Notes: generated by a model from the letters alone, not told the origin. DNA of 49,992 bases from UBA1234 sp964400015 (GCA_964400015.1 CAYNRR010000010.1:1-49992); one strand, 5' to 3'. Positions 1 to 8,857 are shown, counted from the stretch's first letter. A program made the numbers and translations.

Positions 1-53
1 TTGGTATTTCCTTTTTTTATTTTTTTACTGTGACATATCTATGTTAAACCATC
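1..53 (+). repeat. Direct repeat, copy 1 (partner 255-306)
   Basis: This stretch is repeated at 255-306 in the same orientation. The two copies differ only in the length of one T run (7 versus 6). Both end in the same segment containing CTGTGACATATCTATG. The copies flank a transposase remnant. The repeat begins at the first base of the window, so it may extend further left. Confidence 0.85.
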
Positions 54-201
54 ACTTCACTGTTCCATCATATTTTTCGCGCCATCTATATATTGTCTTT
101 CTGTGTTTTTTATATCTAATTGCAGCTGCTGTCACTCCGTGTTTAAAAGAATATTCAATTATTGATTGCTTAAAATACAAATCTTGTGTTATATTATTCA
201 T
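52..201 (-). pseudogene. Transposase N-terminal fragment (helix-turn-helix)
   Basis: The minus strand encodes 49 residues starting MNNITQDLYFKQ and continuing through HGVTAAAIRYKKHRKTIYRW to a stop right after YDGTVK. This pattern (a GVTAAAIRY helix, a TIYRWREKYDGT recognition helix) is how IS3/IS481-type transposases begin. In intact relatives the protein continues for some 250-400 residues with an integrase core; here it ends at the edge of the flanking direct repeat. A purine-rich SD-like stretch precedes the ATG. I call it a decayed insertion-sequence remnant. It could in principle be a stand-alone small HTH protein, but truncation at a repeat boundary argues against that. Confidence 0.65.
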
Positions 202-254
202 AGGAAATACCTTCTTTCGATATTTGTTTGGTTCGTTAAAAACATTATATCATT

Positions 255-306
255 TTGGTATTTCCTTTTTTATTTTTTTACTGTGACATATCTATGTTAA
301 ACCATC
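255..306 (+). repeat. Direct repeat, copy 2 (partner 1-53)
   Basis: Same sequence and orientation as 1-53, 254 bases downstream. Sequence after the repeat (from about 308) is unrelated to what follows copy 1, so this is either a partial tandem duplication or a repeat that flanked an insertion. Nothing coding is convincing between 307 and 529. Confidence 0.85.
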
Positions 307-400
307 AGAAAGAAATTAGAACCAAAACATCTATGATCTTTTATATTTCTTTAAATACTTGTATTTTTCGCATTTTCATGTGGATTTTATGTAAATTTTA

Positions 401-409
401 TGCTATAAT
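401..409 (+). promoter_or_regulatory. Extended -10 promoter for the 530 gene
   Basis: TGCTATAAT is an extended -10 (TGn plus TATAAT) about 120 bases upstream of the 530 start; no good -35 is present. The gene's SD is AAGGAG at 514-519, 10 bases before the ATG. Confidence 0.45.
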
Positions 410-529
410 ATCTATTGAACTATGGACTTTTTTATAAAAATTCACTAATTAGTGGAGTTTACGCTCTATCTTTTTAGTTTTATCGATATATTCACTATTC
501 ATCAGTAAAAGAAAAGGAGTTTTAAAATC

Positions 530-1159
530 ATGAAAACTACGTTCAAATTTACCATCTGGCTCATCACTTTCACACTGGCGTATTTCATCAATTCTATCGA
601 AGTCGTCAGCCTGTCTCATGCTTTTTTCGGATTGCATGTGGGCATCATCGGTGCTTCCGTGCTCGTTTTGTTGCTGACTTTTGCTTTTGGCAAAGAGCCT
701 GCACTTCATAAGTACGGTCGGTTTTTCATCAAGTTGCTTCGCTTTGGCGTTGCAATCGGTATTACCAGCGTTCTTTCTTGGTTAGTTGCTACGTTCTTCC
801 TGAAGGTAGATTTCTTCACTGCCTATGTTCTTACGACTTTAGGTCAGTGTATGTATAATATCGACTATACTGCCGACATTAAACTGCCTCAGTTCCCCAA
901 GAAGAAGAATGATTCTACCATTGCTGAGAAAAAGCAGACTCCCATGTACATTCCCAAAACTCAGCCCGAAGAAAAATGTGAAGAACCTGAGGAAATCCCT
1001 GATGTAGTCGATGAAATGGATTTCAGCGACGAGAGCATTGAAATGGATTCTGAAGTCGATTGTGACGAAGATATCGAGATTAACGATTTGGCGTTTGACT
1101 CCTCCTACGAAGAGGAAGAAAAACCTGCACCCAAGTTTGATATCGATATTCCTCTCTAA
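530..1159 (+). CDS. Membrane protein of unknown function with acidic C-terminal tail
   Basis: I do not recognise this 209-residue protein. The first ~110 residues hold about three hydrophobic segments (roughly residues 5-22, 33-54 and 70-100), so it is probably an inner-membrane protein. From about residue 125 it changes to a hydrophilic tail, first lysine-rich and then extremely rich in Glu and Asp up to the C-terminus; such a tail would be cytoplasmic or bind a basic partner. Start choice: ATG with a strong AAGGAG ten bases upstream. The gene is clearly less AT-rich than its surroundings (31 of 60 bases are G or C at 601-660) and uses codons such as CTG and ATC freely, which suggests recent acquisition, in line with the transposase remnant just upstream. 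A strong terminator follows. No function is proposed. Confidence 0.8.
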   Translation: MKTTFKFTIWLITFTLAYFINSIEVVSLSHAFFGLHVGIIGASVLVLLLTFAFGKEPALHKYGRFFIKLLRFGVAIGITSVLSWLVATFFLKVDFFTAYVLTTLGQCMYNIDYTADIKLPQFPKKKNDSTIAEKKQTPMYIPKTQPEEKCEEPEEIPDVVDEMDFSDESIEMDSEVDCDEDIEINDLAFDSSYEEEEKPAPKFDIDIPL

Positions 1160-1162
1160 GCT

Positions 1163-1196
1163 AAAAAGTCACCCACTGTTTTGTGGGTGACTTTTT
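1163..1196. terminator. Rho-independent terminator, probably bidirectional
   Basis: A perfect inverted repeat AAAAAGTCACCCAC / GTGGGTGACTTTTT with a short TGTTTT loop and T runs in both directions lies between the convergent genes ending at 1159 and 1198. Confidence 0.9.
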
Positions 1197-1197
1197 A

Positions 1198-1959
1198 TTA
1201 TTCAAAATCTACTACATCTATCCATTTTTTCAAAAGTTCTTGTTCTTCTGGCTTTCCTTTTGACATTTGAGTTGCTGCTACAATTGGTATCCATCTTTGT
1301 AAATGGCTTATTGGTATTTCGCTTTTTTGTGCAAATAGTTGTAAATATCTTTCTGCAAGTTCTCTTTCACCTTTTATTGAAAATAATAAATAAGTTCTTG
1401 CTGCATCTGCTGATGCATTTCCTTGTGTTACGTGTGACCAATCTATTACGTATACTTCTCCGTTTTCTTTAACAATTACGTTACTTGGATTATAATCTCC
1501 ATGACATAATTTATTATGGTTTTTCATGCCCTCTAAACGGTGCAATAACTCATATTTTACGTTATCATCTATGTTTATTGCCTCATTTATTTTTCTTCTA
1601 AATTTGTCTTTTATTTGAGTTAAAAGTGGAACTCTTTTTGATAATATTTTCATTTGCATATCTACGAATAAATTTAAATATTCCTCTTGCTTTTCTGGAT
1701 GCTCTCTCATTAACACATCTAAAGGCGTACCTTCTATATGTTCTGAAACTAGTGCCCATCTATTTTCTATTTTAGTAACAGCTACAAGCTTTGGAATTTT
1801 TAAATCTGTTCCCTCTTCAACTCTAGCTTGATTTAGTGCTTCATTTAATATATTTGCTTTTGAATAATTTTCAACAAATAGTTTAATTGTATAACCACCA
1901 TCTTTATAAACTTCTTTTGTTTCTCTTCTTGCTATAACATTTTCCAAATTAAATTCCAT
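1198..1959 (-). CDS. Phosphotransferase of the APH/choline-kinase fold
   Basis: This 253-residue protein has the Brenner motif of aminoglycoside/choline phosphotransferases, LCHGDYNPSNVIV (catalytic Asp and Mg-binding Asn), about residues 153-165, followed by the metal-binding YVIDWSHV. It resembles the TIGR02172-like small phosphotransferases rather than a characterised resistance enzyme; the substrate is unknown. The N-terminal lobe has the expected TKEVYKDGGYTIKLFVE nucleotide-binding strands. It begins only 2 bases after the adhE stop, with its GGAGGTG ribosome site (1967-1973) inside the end of adhE, so it is translated from the adhE transcript. Cytoplasmic. The link to fermentation is positional only. 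Confidence 0.8.
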   Translation of the reverse strand: MEFNLENVIARRETKEVYKDGGYTIKLFVENYSKANILNEALNQARVEEGTDLKIPKLVAVTKIENRWALVSEHIEGTPLDVLMREHPEKQEEYLNLFVDMQMKILSKRVPLLTQIKDKFRRKINEAINIDDNVKYELLHRLEGMKNHNKLCHGDYNPSNVIVKENGEVYVIDWSHVTQGNASADAARTYLLFSIKGERELAERYLQLFAQKSEIPISHLQRWIPIVAATQMSKGKPEEQELLKKWIDVVDFE

Positions 1960-1961
1960 TA

Positions 1962-4568
1962 TTATTCACCTCCGTAATATGCTCTTAAATACATTTCTTT
2001 TATTTCGCTCATTAGTGGATATCTAGGGTTAGCACCTGTGCATTGATCATCAAATGCTTGTTCTACCATATCATCTAATCTATTTAAAAAGTCTTGTTCG
2101 TCTATTCCATATTCTCTAATTGTCTTATGAATGCCGATTTTATATTTTAATTCATCTATCTTCCAAATTAGTTTTTGTACTTTTTCATCATCGTTTTCTC
2201 CATATATTCCAAGACTTTCTGCAATTTCTGCATATCTTCTCTTTGTATGTGGATGATCATATTGTGGGAATGTTCCCATCTTTGTAGGTGTTTCGCTTGC
2301 ATTAAATTTTATTACTTCATTTATCAATAACGCATTTGCAATACCGTGTGGTATGTGATGGAAAGCACCAAGTTTATGAGCCATTGAATGACATACACCT
2401 AAAAAAGCATTTGCAAACGCCATACCTGCCATTGTCGCAGCATTCGCCATTTTTTCTCTTGCTTCTGGATCATTTGCTCCATTTTCATAAGCTCTTGGTA
2501 AATATTCAAAAATATTTTTTAATGCTTCTTTCGCAAGTCCATCTGTATACTCTGTTGCCATCATTGAGGCGTATGCTTCAAGTGCATGAGTAACAGCATC
2601 AATACCTGATGCAGATGTTAATCCTTTTGGAGCATTCATCATAAGATCAGCATCAACAATTGCCATTTTAGGCATCAATTCGTAATCTGCAAGTGGATAT
2701 TTTGTTCCTGTTTGTTCATCTGTTATAACTGCAAATGGTGTAACTTCTGAACCTGTTCCTGCAGATGTTGGTATCGCAATAAAGTATGCTTTTTCTCCCA
2801 TCTTAGGGAATGTATATACTCTTTTTCTAATATCCATAAATCTCATTGCCATGTCCATGAAATCTATTTCTGGATGTTCATATAATACCCACATAATTTT
2901 AGCTGCATCCATTGGAGAACCACCACCAATAGCTATTATGCAATCTGGTTTAAATGATTCCATTATTTTAGTTCCTTCTTTTGCACAAGCAAGTGTTGGA
3001 TCTGGCTCAACATTTGAAAATGTAGTATGAGCAATTCCCATTTCATCTAGTTTATCTGTAATAGGTTTTGTATATCCATTTTCAAATAAAAATCTATCGG
3101 TTACTATGAACACTCTTTTTTTGTCCATTACATTTTTCAATTCTTCTAAAGCAACTGGTAAACAACCTTTCTTTATATAAACCTTTTCAGGCGCTCTAAA
3201 CCAAAGCATATTTTCTCTCCTCTCAGCTATTGTTTTTATATTTAGTAAGTGTTTTACTCCTACATTTTCTGCAACTGAGTTACCACCCCAAGAACCACAA
3301 CCCAAGGTTAATGATGGAGCAAGTTTAAAGTTATATATATCGCCTATTCCACCTTGTGATGATGGTGTGTTTATAAGGATTCTGCATGTTCTCATTTTAT
3401 GACTGAATTTTTCTATTTTTTCATTTTCCGTTATTGTATTTACATACAAAGATGATGTATGACCTAATCCTCCGTCTAAAATTAAGTGATGTGCTTTTTC
3501 TACCGCATCATCAAAATCATTTGCTCTATACATTGCAAGAACAGGAGAAAGTTTTTCGTGTGCAAATTCTTCTGACAAATCCACACTTTCAACCTCACCT
3601 ATCAATATTTTAGTGTTTTCTGGTACCCAGACTCCTGCAAGCTCTGCTATTGTATGTGCTTTTTGTCCTACTATTTTAGCATTTAAAGCACCATTTATTA
3701 TCATTGTTTTTCTAACTTTTTCTAGTTCTTCTCCATTTAAGAAATAGCAACCTCTTCTTCCGAATTCTTCTTTTACTCTGTCATATATGCTGTTTAATAC
3801 AATTACTGATTGTTCAGATGCACAAATCATACCGTTATCAAAGGTTTTTGAATGTATTATTGAATTTACTGCAAGTAAAATATCTGCTGTTTCATCTATT
3901 ATCGCTGGAGTGTTTCCTGCACCAACTCCAAGAGCAGGTTTTCCACTTGAATATGCTGATTTAACCATACCAGGTCCACCTGTAGCTAAAATCGTATCTG
4001 CTGATTGCATAACAAGATTCGTAAGTTCTAGTGATGGTACATCAATCCATGAAATAATATCTTCAGGTGCACCAGCTTTTACTGCAGCTTCTAATACAAT
4101 TTTGGCAGCTTCGATTGTTGATTTCTTAGCCCTTGGATGTGGACTTATGATTATTCCATTTCTTGTTTTTAAAGCGATTAAAGTTTTAAAAATAGCTGTA
4201 GAAGTTGGATTTGTTGTAGGAATTACAGCTGCTATAACACCAATTGGTTCAGCTATTTTCTTTATTCCATATGCTTTATCCTCTTCTATAACACCACAAG
4301 TTTTTGTGTTTTTATACGCATTATATATATACTCTGTGGCATAATGATTTTTTATTACTTTATCTTCTACAACTCCCATACCTGTTTCTTCAACAGCCAT
4401 CTTTGCAAGATATATTCTTGCATTGTTTGCCGCCATCGCAGCAGCTTTAAATATCGTGTCTACTTGCTCTTGTGAGTAAGTAGAAAATTTTTCTTGTGCT
4501 TTTCTTACTCTTTCAAAAGCTTCTTTTAATGACTCAACACTATCTACAATTTTGTATTCTTTACTCAT
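1962..4568 (-). CDS. adhE: Bifunctional acetaldehyde-CoA/alcohol dehydrogenase
   Basis: 868 residues, the normal size for AdhE. The N-terminal half (about 1-445) is a CoA-acylating aldehyde dehydrogenase with the catalytic cysteine in NGMICASEQS (Cys249). The C-terminal half (about 455-868) is an iron-dependent alcohol dehydrogenase with the nucleotide motif AIGGGSPMDAAK and the metal-site region around HSMAHKLGAFHHIPHG. It converts acetyl-CoA to acetaldehyde and then ethanol with two NADH, regenerating NAD during fermentation; members of the family form cytoplasmic spirosomes. The start is ATG preceded by AAAGGAAAGGAA. It is 84 bases downstream of the phosphatase gene and 2 bases upstream of the phosphotransferase. 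The location behind a hydrogenase-like sensor suggests redox- or H2-linked control. Confidence 0.97.
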   Translation of the reverse strand: MSKEYKIVDSVESLKEAFERVRKAQEKFSTYSQEQVDTIFKAAAMAANNARIYLAKMAVEETGMGVVEDKVIKNHYATEYIYNAYKNTKTCGVIEEDKAYGIKKIAEPIGVIAAVIPTTNPTSTAIFKTLIALKTRNGIIISPHPRAKKSTIEAAKIVLEAAVKAGAPEDIISWIDVPSLELTNLVMQSADTILATGGPGMVKSAYSSGKPALGVGAGNTPAIIDETADILLAVNSIIHSKTFDNGMICASEQSVIVLNSIYDRVKEEFGRRGCYFLNGEELEKVRKTMIINGALNAKIVGQKAHTIAELAGVWVPENTKILIGEVESVDLSEEFAHEKLSPVLAMYRANDFDDAVEKAHHLILDGGLGHTSSLYVNTITENEKIEKFSHKMRTCRILINTPSSQGGIGDIYNFKLAPSLTLGCGSWGGNSVAENVGVKHLLNIKTIAERRENMLWFRAPEKVYIKKGCLPVALEELKNVMDKKRVFIVTDRFLFENGYTKPITDKLDEMGIAHTTFSNVEPDPTLACAKEGTKIMESFKPDCIIAIGGGSPMDAAKIMWVLYEHPEIDFMDMAMRFMDIRKRVYTFPKMGEKAYFIAIPTSAGTGSEVTPFAVITDEQTGTKYPLADYELMPKMAIVDADLMMNAPKGLTSASGIDAVTHALEAYASMMATEYTDGLAKEALKNIFEYLPRAYENGANDPEAREKMANAATMAGMAFANAFLGVCHSMAHKLGAFHHIPHGIANALLINEVIKFNASETPTKMGTFPQYDHPHTKRRYAEIAESLGIYGENDDEKVQKLIWKIDELKYKIGIHKTIREYGIDEQDFLNRLDDMVEQAFDDQCTGANPRYPLMSEIKEMYLRAYYGGE

Positions 4569-4651
4569 TTTTTAAATTCCTTTCCTTTTGTTCTTTTTAT
4601 ATTTTATCATTTTTTTAGTTGTATAATTCTACTTATTTTTTATATTTTGTT

Positions 4652-5812
4652 TTAGTAATATTTCACTTCAACTATTTTGCCAATCTGTTCTAAATTTTTA
4701 CTTAATTTTTCAACCAGCTTAAATTTTGAAGCACTATCTATTGGAAGACCTTTATGTGCTTCATTGACTGCTTGCCCCACATAAAAATTTATTTTTGTAG
4801 CTTCTTCTAATAGGAAATTGGCAAGTCTTGAAGCTCCATCATTTTTCAAAAATTGTTTAGAAATGTTTGAATTATTCTTTATGTATATTTCTGAAAGTTC
4901 AATTAGTTTCCTAAGTGTAATTACTCCTTCTGTTGTTAAATCAATTCCTTTTATATATCCTATCGGTGGTATATCAGATTCTTCTGTTTCTTGTATTGTT
5001 TCTATTTTTTCATTCAGATAATTAGCAACTATTTGTGAAGTCGTCCCACCACACACTATTTTTATTCCATCATTGGACAAAAAATCTTTTACATATGCTA
5101 CATCGTCTTCCTTGCTTGCAGGTGGACCAATCATTATATTAACCGTTTGCGTATTTCTAATCTTTATAGTAGCAACCGTTGTGTCATCACCTGGTTCTCC
5201 CATATAAAGTGCTTCACTTGCACTTGCAAGAATGTTAGCTAAACAATGTGCCGACATATTGGACTTCATATTTCTTTCCATGTATTCTATTATATCATTT
5301 CTTTGCCATTCTAAATTTAAAATTTTGCCGGTACCTGCATGAGGCACTCCATCTGACATAAGCATAATCACATCTTGATTTTTTAAATCAAGATTACTTT
5401 TATAGATTTTTTTGCCTAAAATATTTAGCTCTTCTCTTTCCAAATTGTTGAATTTACCATTTCTAAAAAATAGGCATTGTGGATTATCAAATTCAATCAT
5501 GTAGCCTTTTCCTTCATTACTTAAATGAATCACTGAAAATGTTGAATACGCAACACCTCTTTCTTTGCACACTGGAAGTGTTTCTACTATTGTTTCTATA
5601 CATTCTTCCATAGGAATAGAATTAGAAACCATTGTACTTAGTATTTTAGAAGTTAAAGTTGACAAGATGTTCGCTTTAACGCCACTCCCTAAACCATCTG
5701 CAAGTACAAGTGTTGTATATCCATCTTTTTTCACTATTGATACCATGTCTCCACAAAGTTCTTCGCCAAATTTGTTGAATGAAGTATAACCATATTCTAA
5801 AAACAAACTCAT
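4652..5812 (-). CDS. SpoIIE/PP2C-type serine phosphatase partner of the sensory hydrogenase
   Basis: 386 residues. The first ~215 form an SpoIIE-like PPM phosphatase: LVLADGLGSGVKANILS carries the metal-binding Asp and Gly residues, VIMLMSDGVPHAG the second metal site, and GDDTTVATIKI the last. The C-terminal part (about 225-386, beginning NIMIGPPASKEDD and containing IVCGGTTSQIVANYL) is not a domain I can name, but it is typical of phosphatases next to hydrogenase-like sensors in clostridia. The ATG overlaps the stop of the upstream gene by one base (TGATG), so the two are translationally coupled. Known of the family: group C sensory [FeFe] hydrogenases sit beside PP2C phosphatases and are thought to pass an H2 signal to them. 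It is not the sporulation SpoIIE itself, because there is no membrane domain. Confidence 0.88.
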   Translation of the reverse strand: MSLFLEYGYTSFNKFGEELCGDMVSIVKKDGYTTLVLADGLGSGVKANILSTLTSKILSTMVSNSIPMEECIETIVETLPVCKERGVAYSTFSVIHLSNEGKGYMIEFDNPQCLFFRNGKFNNLEREELNILGKKIYKSNLDLKNQDVIMLMSDGVPHAGTGKILNLEWQRNDIIEYMERNMKSNMSAHCLANILASASEALYMGEPGDDTTVATIKIRNTQTVNIMIGPPASKEDDVAYVKDFLSNDGIKIVCGGTTSQIVANYLNEKIETIQETEESDIPPIGYIKGIDLTTEGVITLRKLIELSEIYIKNNSNISKQFLKNDGASRLANFLLEEATKINFYVGQAVNEAHKGLPIDSASKFKLVEKLSKNLEQIGKIVEVKYY

Positions 5813-7524
5813 CAGCCATCACCTTTTTTCTCATCTTCTGTTAACGTTTTCTTCAAATTCACTAATGCGATTTTCGTTTCTGCCGTTGTTTCACCTAATA
5901 ATGAAGCTATTTCATGTGCAACACGCATTTGTTTTTTTATTACTTCATCTGCCATTGACAAAGTTTCTAATTTAACTTTATTAAGTTCGTTATCATAGTT
6001 GACTTTTTCCGTTATATCTTTCATAGTTGCAAACATCATATCATGATTTTTTATATGAGTTATTGACAATTCCACATATGAATTTGTTCGTGATATTTTT
6101 ATTCTTTTTCCGACTATATTTTTCTTTTCTGTTAAAGCAATTACAAAATCTTCACATTCATCCATTACATCTAAAACACAAATTTCTTTAGGCTTGAATG
6201 AAAATATTCCCATGATTGTTTTAGCTTTATCGTTTATATCAATAATCTTATACTTTTCATCAATTACTATTATTCCATTTGGACTGTTTCTTATAATTTC
6301 ATAAGACATATTTTCAGCACGTTCTCGCATATATGGCAAACACATTTCAACATCTGCATATCCGTTAATAACAGCCCAAGCTTTTTCTCTACACGTTGCA
6401 TAACCACACGCACCACAATTTAATTCATCTTCTTTTGCAAATTTACCCGTCTTTGCCAGTACTTCTTTTATTTGCTCTTCTGTAGGCGTTATTTCTTCAT
6501 GAATTTCAGCACAATGTTTTTTAGAAATATCTATATTTTGATAATAATCAGATTTTCTAGTAATCTTTTTTTCGCCTTCATTACGACTTACATATTTACG
6601 TATTTTAGTATTTGAAAATATTGCACTATTGTCTTTGTCAAGTGCACATGGACCGTTTACACATGAGCCTTGACAAGCATTCATTTCCAAAAATACATTT
6701 TCCATTTTATCTATTTCAGACAAAACCTTTTGACAATTTTCCACGCCGTCTATTGCAATGTATTCATATCCATCTGGCAATTCATTAAAAGATTTTATAA
6801 TACCTCTGCTAATAGGATAAAACCTTGCTTTATTCCAGCCAATTTGATCAGGAATCATTTTATTTTCTTCTTCCAAAGAAATACCCTTTTCTTCAAAAAA
6901 CTCAATAAGTTCTTCAAATGTTAATACTGCATCAATAACTCCCGACTCATAACATTCTCTTTTTTTAGAAATGCAAGGACCTATAAAAACAACCTTTATA
7001 TTTGGATTTTCATCTTTTAAAATTTTTGCGTGTGCAATTGCTGGTGAATCCACTTGTGCTAGATATTGCAAAGCTTCTGGATAATACAGACTAATCATTT
7101 TATTTATAGCCGGACAACATGAAGTGATGAAATTTTTATATTTTTTTGTTTTCAATAATTTCTCATATTCATCCGAAACAAGACTTGCACCCCTTGCTGT
7201 TTCTTCTGCTAAATAAAATCCACACTTAATAAGAGCCCTCTTCATCGTTTCAAAAGAAGTAACATTAAAACTTGAAATAAAAGATGGTGCAACCGTTGCA
7301 ATAACTTTATGTTCTGCCAATAATTTTCTTACTCTATCGATTTCACTATGCACACTTTTTGCATTTTGTGGACAAACAAGTGTACAATTTCCACATAAAA
7401 TACATCTATCTTCAAGAATTTTGGCTTGATTGTTTTCGATTTTTATTGCCTTAACTGGACAATTTTTTAAGCATTTGTAACAGTTTTTACATTTAGCTTC
7501 TTTAAATTCTAAAAAATTTGGCAT
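5812..7524 (-). CDS. Sensory [FeFe]-hydrogenase-like protein with PAS domain (HydS type)
   Basis: 570 residues with domains in this order: two [4Fe-4S] ferredoxin motifs (Cys 12/15/18/22 and 41/44/47/51); an H-cluster domain with TSCCPAINKM (about 134), GPCISKKREC (about 181) and LEMNACQGSCVNGPC (about 283-295); an extra Fe-S motif CGACGYATCREKA (about 373); and a PAS domain (about 410-510, from NSPNGIIVIDEKYKIID). The H-cluster cysteines are all present, but the third motif has GSCVNGPC where catalytic enzymes have GGCxxGGGQ, and the second has GPC in place of MPC. Together with the PAS domain this points to the sensory (HydS, group C/D) class rather than bulk H2 production. Cytoplasmic. It is first in an operon with the phosphatase and probably adhE, behind a promoter at 7566-7594. 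Confidence 0.9.
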   Translation of the reverse strand: MPNFLEFKEAKCKNCYKCLKNCPVKAIKIENNQAKILEDRCILCGNCTLVCPQNAKSVHSEIDRVRKLLAEHKVIATVAPSFISSFNVTSFETMKRALIKCGFYLAEETARGASLVSDEYEKLLKTKKYKNFITSCCPAINKMISLYYPEALQYLAQVDSPAIAHAKILKDENPNIKVVFIGPCISKKRECYESGVIDAVLTFEELIEFFEEKGISLEEENKMIPDQIGWNKARFYPISRGIIKSFNELPDGYEYIAIDGVENCQKVLSEIDKMENVFLEMNACQGSCVNGPCALDKDNSAIFSNTKIRKYVSRNEGEKKITRKSDYYQNIDISKKHCAEIHEEITPTEEQIKEVLAKTGKFAKEDELNCGACGYATCREKAWAVINGYADVEMCLPYMRERAENMSYEIIRNSPNGIIVIDEKYKIIDINDKAKTIMGIFSFKPKEICVLDVMDECEDFVIALTEKKNIVGKRIKISRTNSYVELSITHIKNHDMMFATMKDITEKVNYDNELNKVKLETLSMADEVIKKQMRVAHEIASLLGETTAETKIALVNLKKTLTEDEKKGDG

Positions 7525-7565
7525 AAGTGCCTCCTTATAATTTTCTACATCAAGTATTCGTTATA

Positions 7566-7594
7566 ATTCTACCATTCTTTATAAGGGGTCGCAA
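7566..7594 (-). promoter_or_regulatory. Sigma-A promoter of the sensory hydrogenase operon
   Basis: Read on the minus strand: TTGCGA, 17-base spacer, TAGAAT, about 40 bases upstream of the start at 7524. The gene has a strong AAGGAGG ribosome site. Confidence 0.55.
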
Positions 7595-7605
7595 CCAAAA
7601 TCAAG

Positions 7606-7640
7606 GCAAAAAAATAAGCACTTTTTACGTACTTACTTTT
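7606..7640 (-). terminator. Terminator of the htrA gene
   Basis: On the minus strand, AAGTAAGTAC pairs with GTGCTTATTT (two G-U pairs), followed by a T run. The stem includes the htrA stop codon. It separates htrA from the sensory hydrogenase promoter. Confidence 0.6.
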
Positions 7641-8763
7641 TAGCCAAAATTATTTTTATTTCTTTCTCGTCATATAATTTTAATGTAACTTCATCTCCAG
7701 GATTTTTACTATAAATATATTCTCTTAATTCAATCATTTTATTTATTTCTATTCCATCTATGTGAGTGATAATATCTCCGACTTTAAGTCCCTTTTTTCC
7801 ACATGGTCCATAGTCATTTATTTGAGCTATATATATACCTTTATCTATCAGTATATTACTATTAACGTAGCTCATTATTGAGCTATCATACGCATATATT
7901 CCTAGAGTCGCTTCTATAAATTCGTCTTTGTTTTCAAGCTTTTCTATAATAGGTTTTACTACATTTATTGGGACTGCAAAACCAATACTTTCTGCATTAT
8001 CCAGTTTAACTGTATTGATTCCAATTACGTTACCATCCAAATCGATGAGTGGTCCTCCACTGTTTCCAGGATTTATACTTGCATCAGTCTGAATAAGTGC
8101 CTCTAAAAAAACTTTTTCTCCATCATCTTCAAATAAAAAAGTTCTGTCTAAGCCACTTATTATTCCCTTTGTAGTAGTTCCTTGAAATTCTATTCCTAGT
8201 GGATTGCCTATTGCGATTACGTCATCACCTACGTATATGTTTTCTGAATTTCCTAAATTAACCTGAGGCAAATTCTTTTCATTTACTTTAACAATTGCCA
8301 AATCGATATTTTCTTCTGCCCACACTACTTTTCCTTGAAGAACTCTACCATCATGTAAAGTTATATTTAATCTTTTGCCAACGTTTTGTGCCAAATGTTG
8401 ATTAGTTAATATATATCCATTTTTGCTAACTATAATTCCACTACCCAACCCCCATTTTTCAGCTGTATCCGTTTTCAAAATGTCTTCCATATCAGGCTTT
8501 AAAAATCCTACACCTACAACACACTTTTTCACCTCTTCAATTACATAGCTTAAGTCATTTGAGCTTCTTGTTTTCTCCGTACTAGTATAGTAATTATTTG
8601 GAAGTGCACTCAATCTTTGCATAGAGTATAAATTGTTCTCATTATTTATGAAAATCAATATGTTTTCAATCACAACGGTTGTAACGAATACCGTTAAAAC
8701 AACTGTTAAAAAAACTTTAAATTTTCCTGTTTTTTTATTACTATTATGTGAATACAAATACAT
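7633..8763 (-). CDS. htrA: HtrA/DegP-type serine protease with one PDZ domain
   Basis: 376 residues. One N-terminal membrane anchor (about residues 14-36) puts the rest outside the cell. The trypsin-like S1C domain has its triad in ILTNQHLAQN (His, about 122), IDLAIVKV (Asp, about 156) and NPGNSGGPLID (Ser, about 234). A PDZ domain follows (about 290-376; GPCGKKGLKVGDIITHIDG). Surface proteases of this type degrade misfolded exported proteins. The start is ATG with GGGGTG upstream. It is transcribed divergently from the NRPS gene, and a terminator separates it from the next minus-strand gene, so it is probably monocistronic. No CssR-type operator was recognised. Confidence 0.93.
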   Translation of the reverse strand: MYLYSHNSNKKTGKFKVFLTVVLTVFVTTVVIENILIFINNENNLYSMQRLSALPNNYYTSTEKTRSSNDLSYVIEEVKKCVVGVGFLKPDMEDILKTDTAEKWGLGSGIIVSKNGYILTNQHLAQNVGKRLNITLHDGRVLQGKVVWAEENIDLAIVKVNEKNLPQVNLGNSENIYVGDDVIAIGNPLGIEFQGTTTKGIISGLDRTFLFEDDGEKVFLEALIQTDASINPGNSGGPLIDLDGNVIGINTVKLDNAESIGFAVPINVVKPIIEKLENKDEFIEATLGIYAYDSSIMSYVNSNILIDKGIYIAQINDYGPCGKKGLKVGDIITHIDGIEINKMIELREYIYSKNPGDEVTLKLYDEKEIKIILAKK

Positions 8764-8828
8764 GTCTATTCACCCCTTAGTAATTATTACCATCAGTTTG
8801 CTATTTTATACTTGTTTTTCCTTGTTTT

Positions 8829-8857
8829 TTGACGTATTTTGATATATTATTTATTAT
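8829..8857 (+). promoter_or_regulatory. Sigma-A promoter of the NRPS operon
   Basis: TTGACG, 17 bases, TATTAT; close to consensus. It lies 53 bases before the NRPS ATG, which has AAGGAAGG at 8896-8903. Confidence 0.8.

Noticed and set aside
41..437. Two plus-strand frames rich in Phe and Leu in the first 440 bases
   Set aside because: They are shadows of T-rich repeat DNA and of the transposase remnant on the other strand.
1198..1959. Aminoglycoside resistance gene
   Set aside because: The fold motif is shared by many kinases; no specific resistance family is recognised, and it is coupled to adhE.
3787..4344. 185-codon plus-strand frame opposite adhE
   Set aside because: Antisense shadow of a certain gene, with no promoter or ribosome site.
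4652..5812. Sporulation protein SpoIIE
   Set aside because: Only the phosphatase domain is shared; the protein lacks the membrane region and sits with a hydrogenase-like sensor.
5812..7524. Catalytic [FeFe] hydrogenase HydA
   Set aside because: Altered second and third H-cluster motifs plus a PAS domain favour the sensory class.
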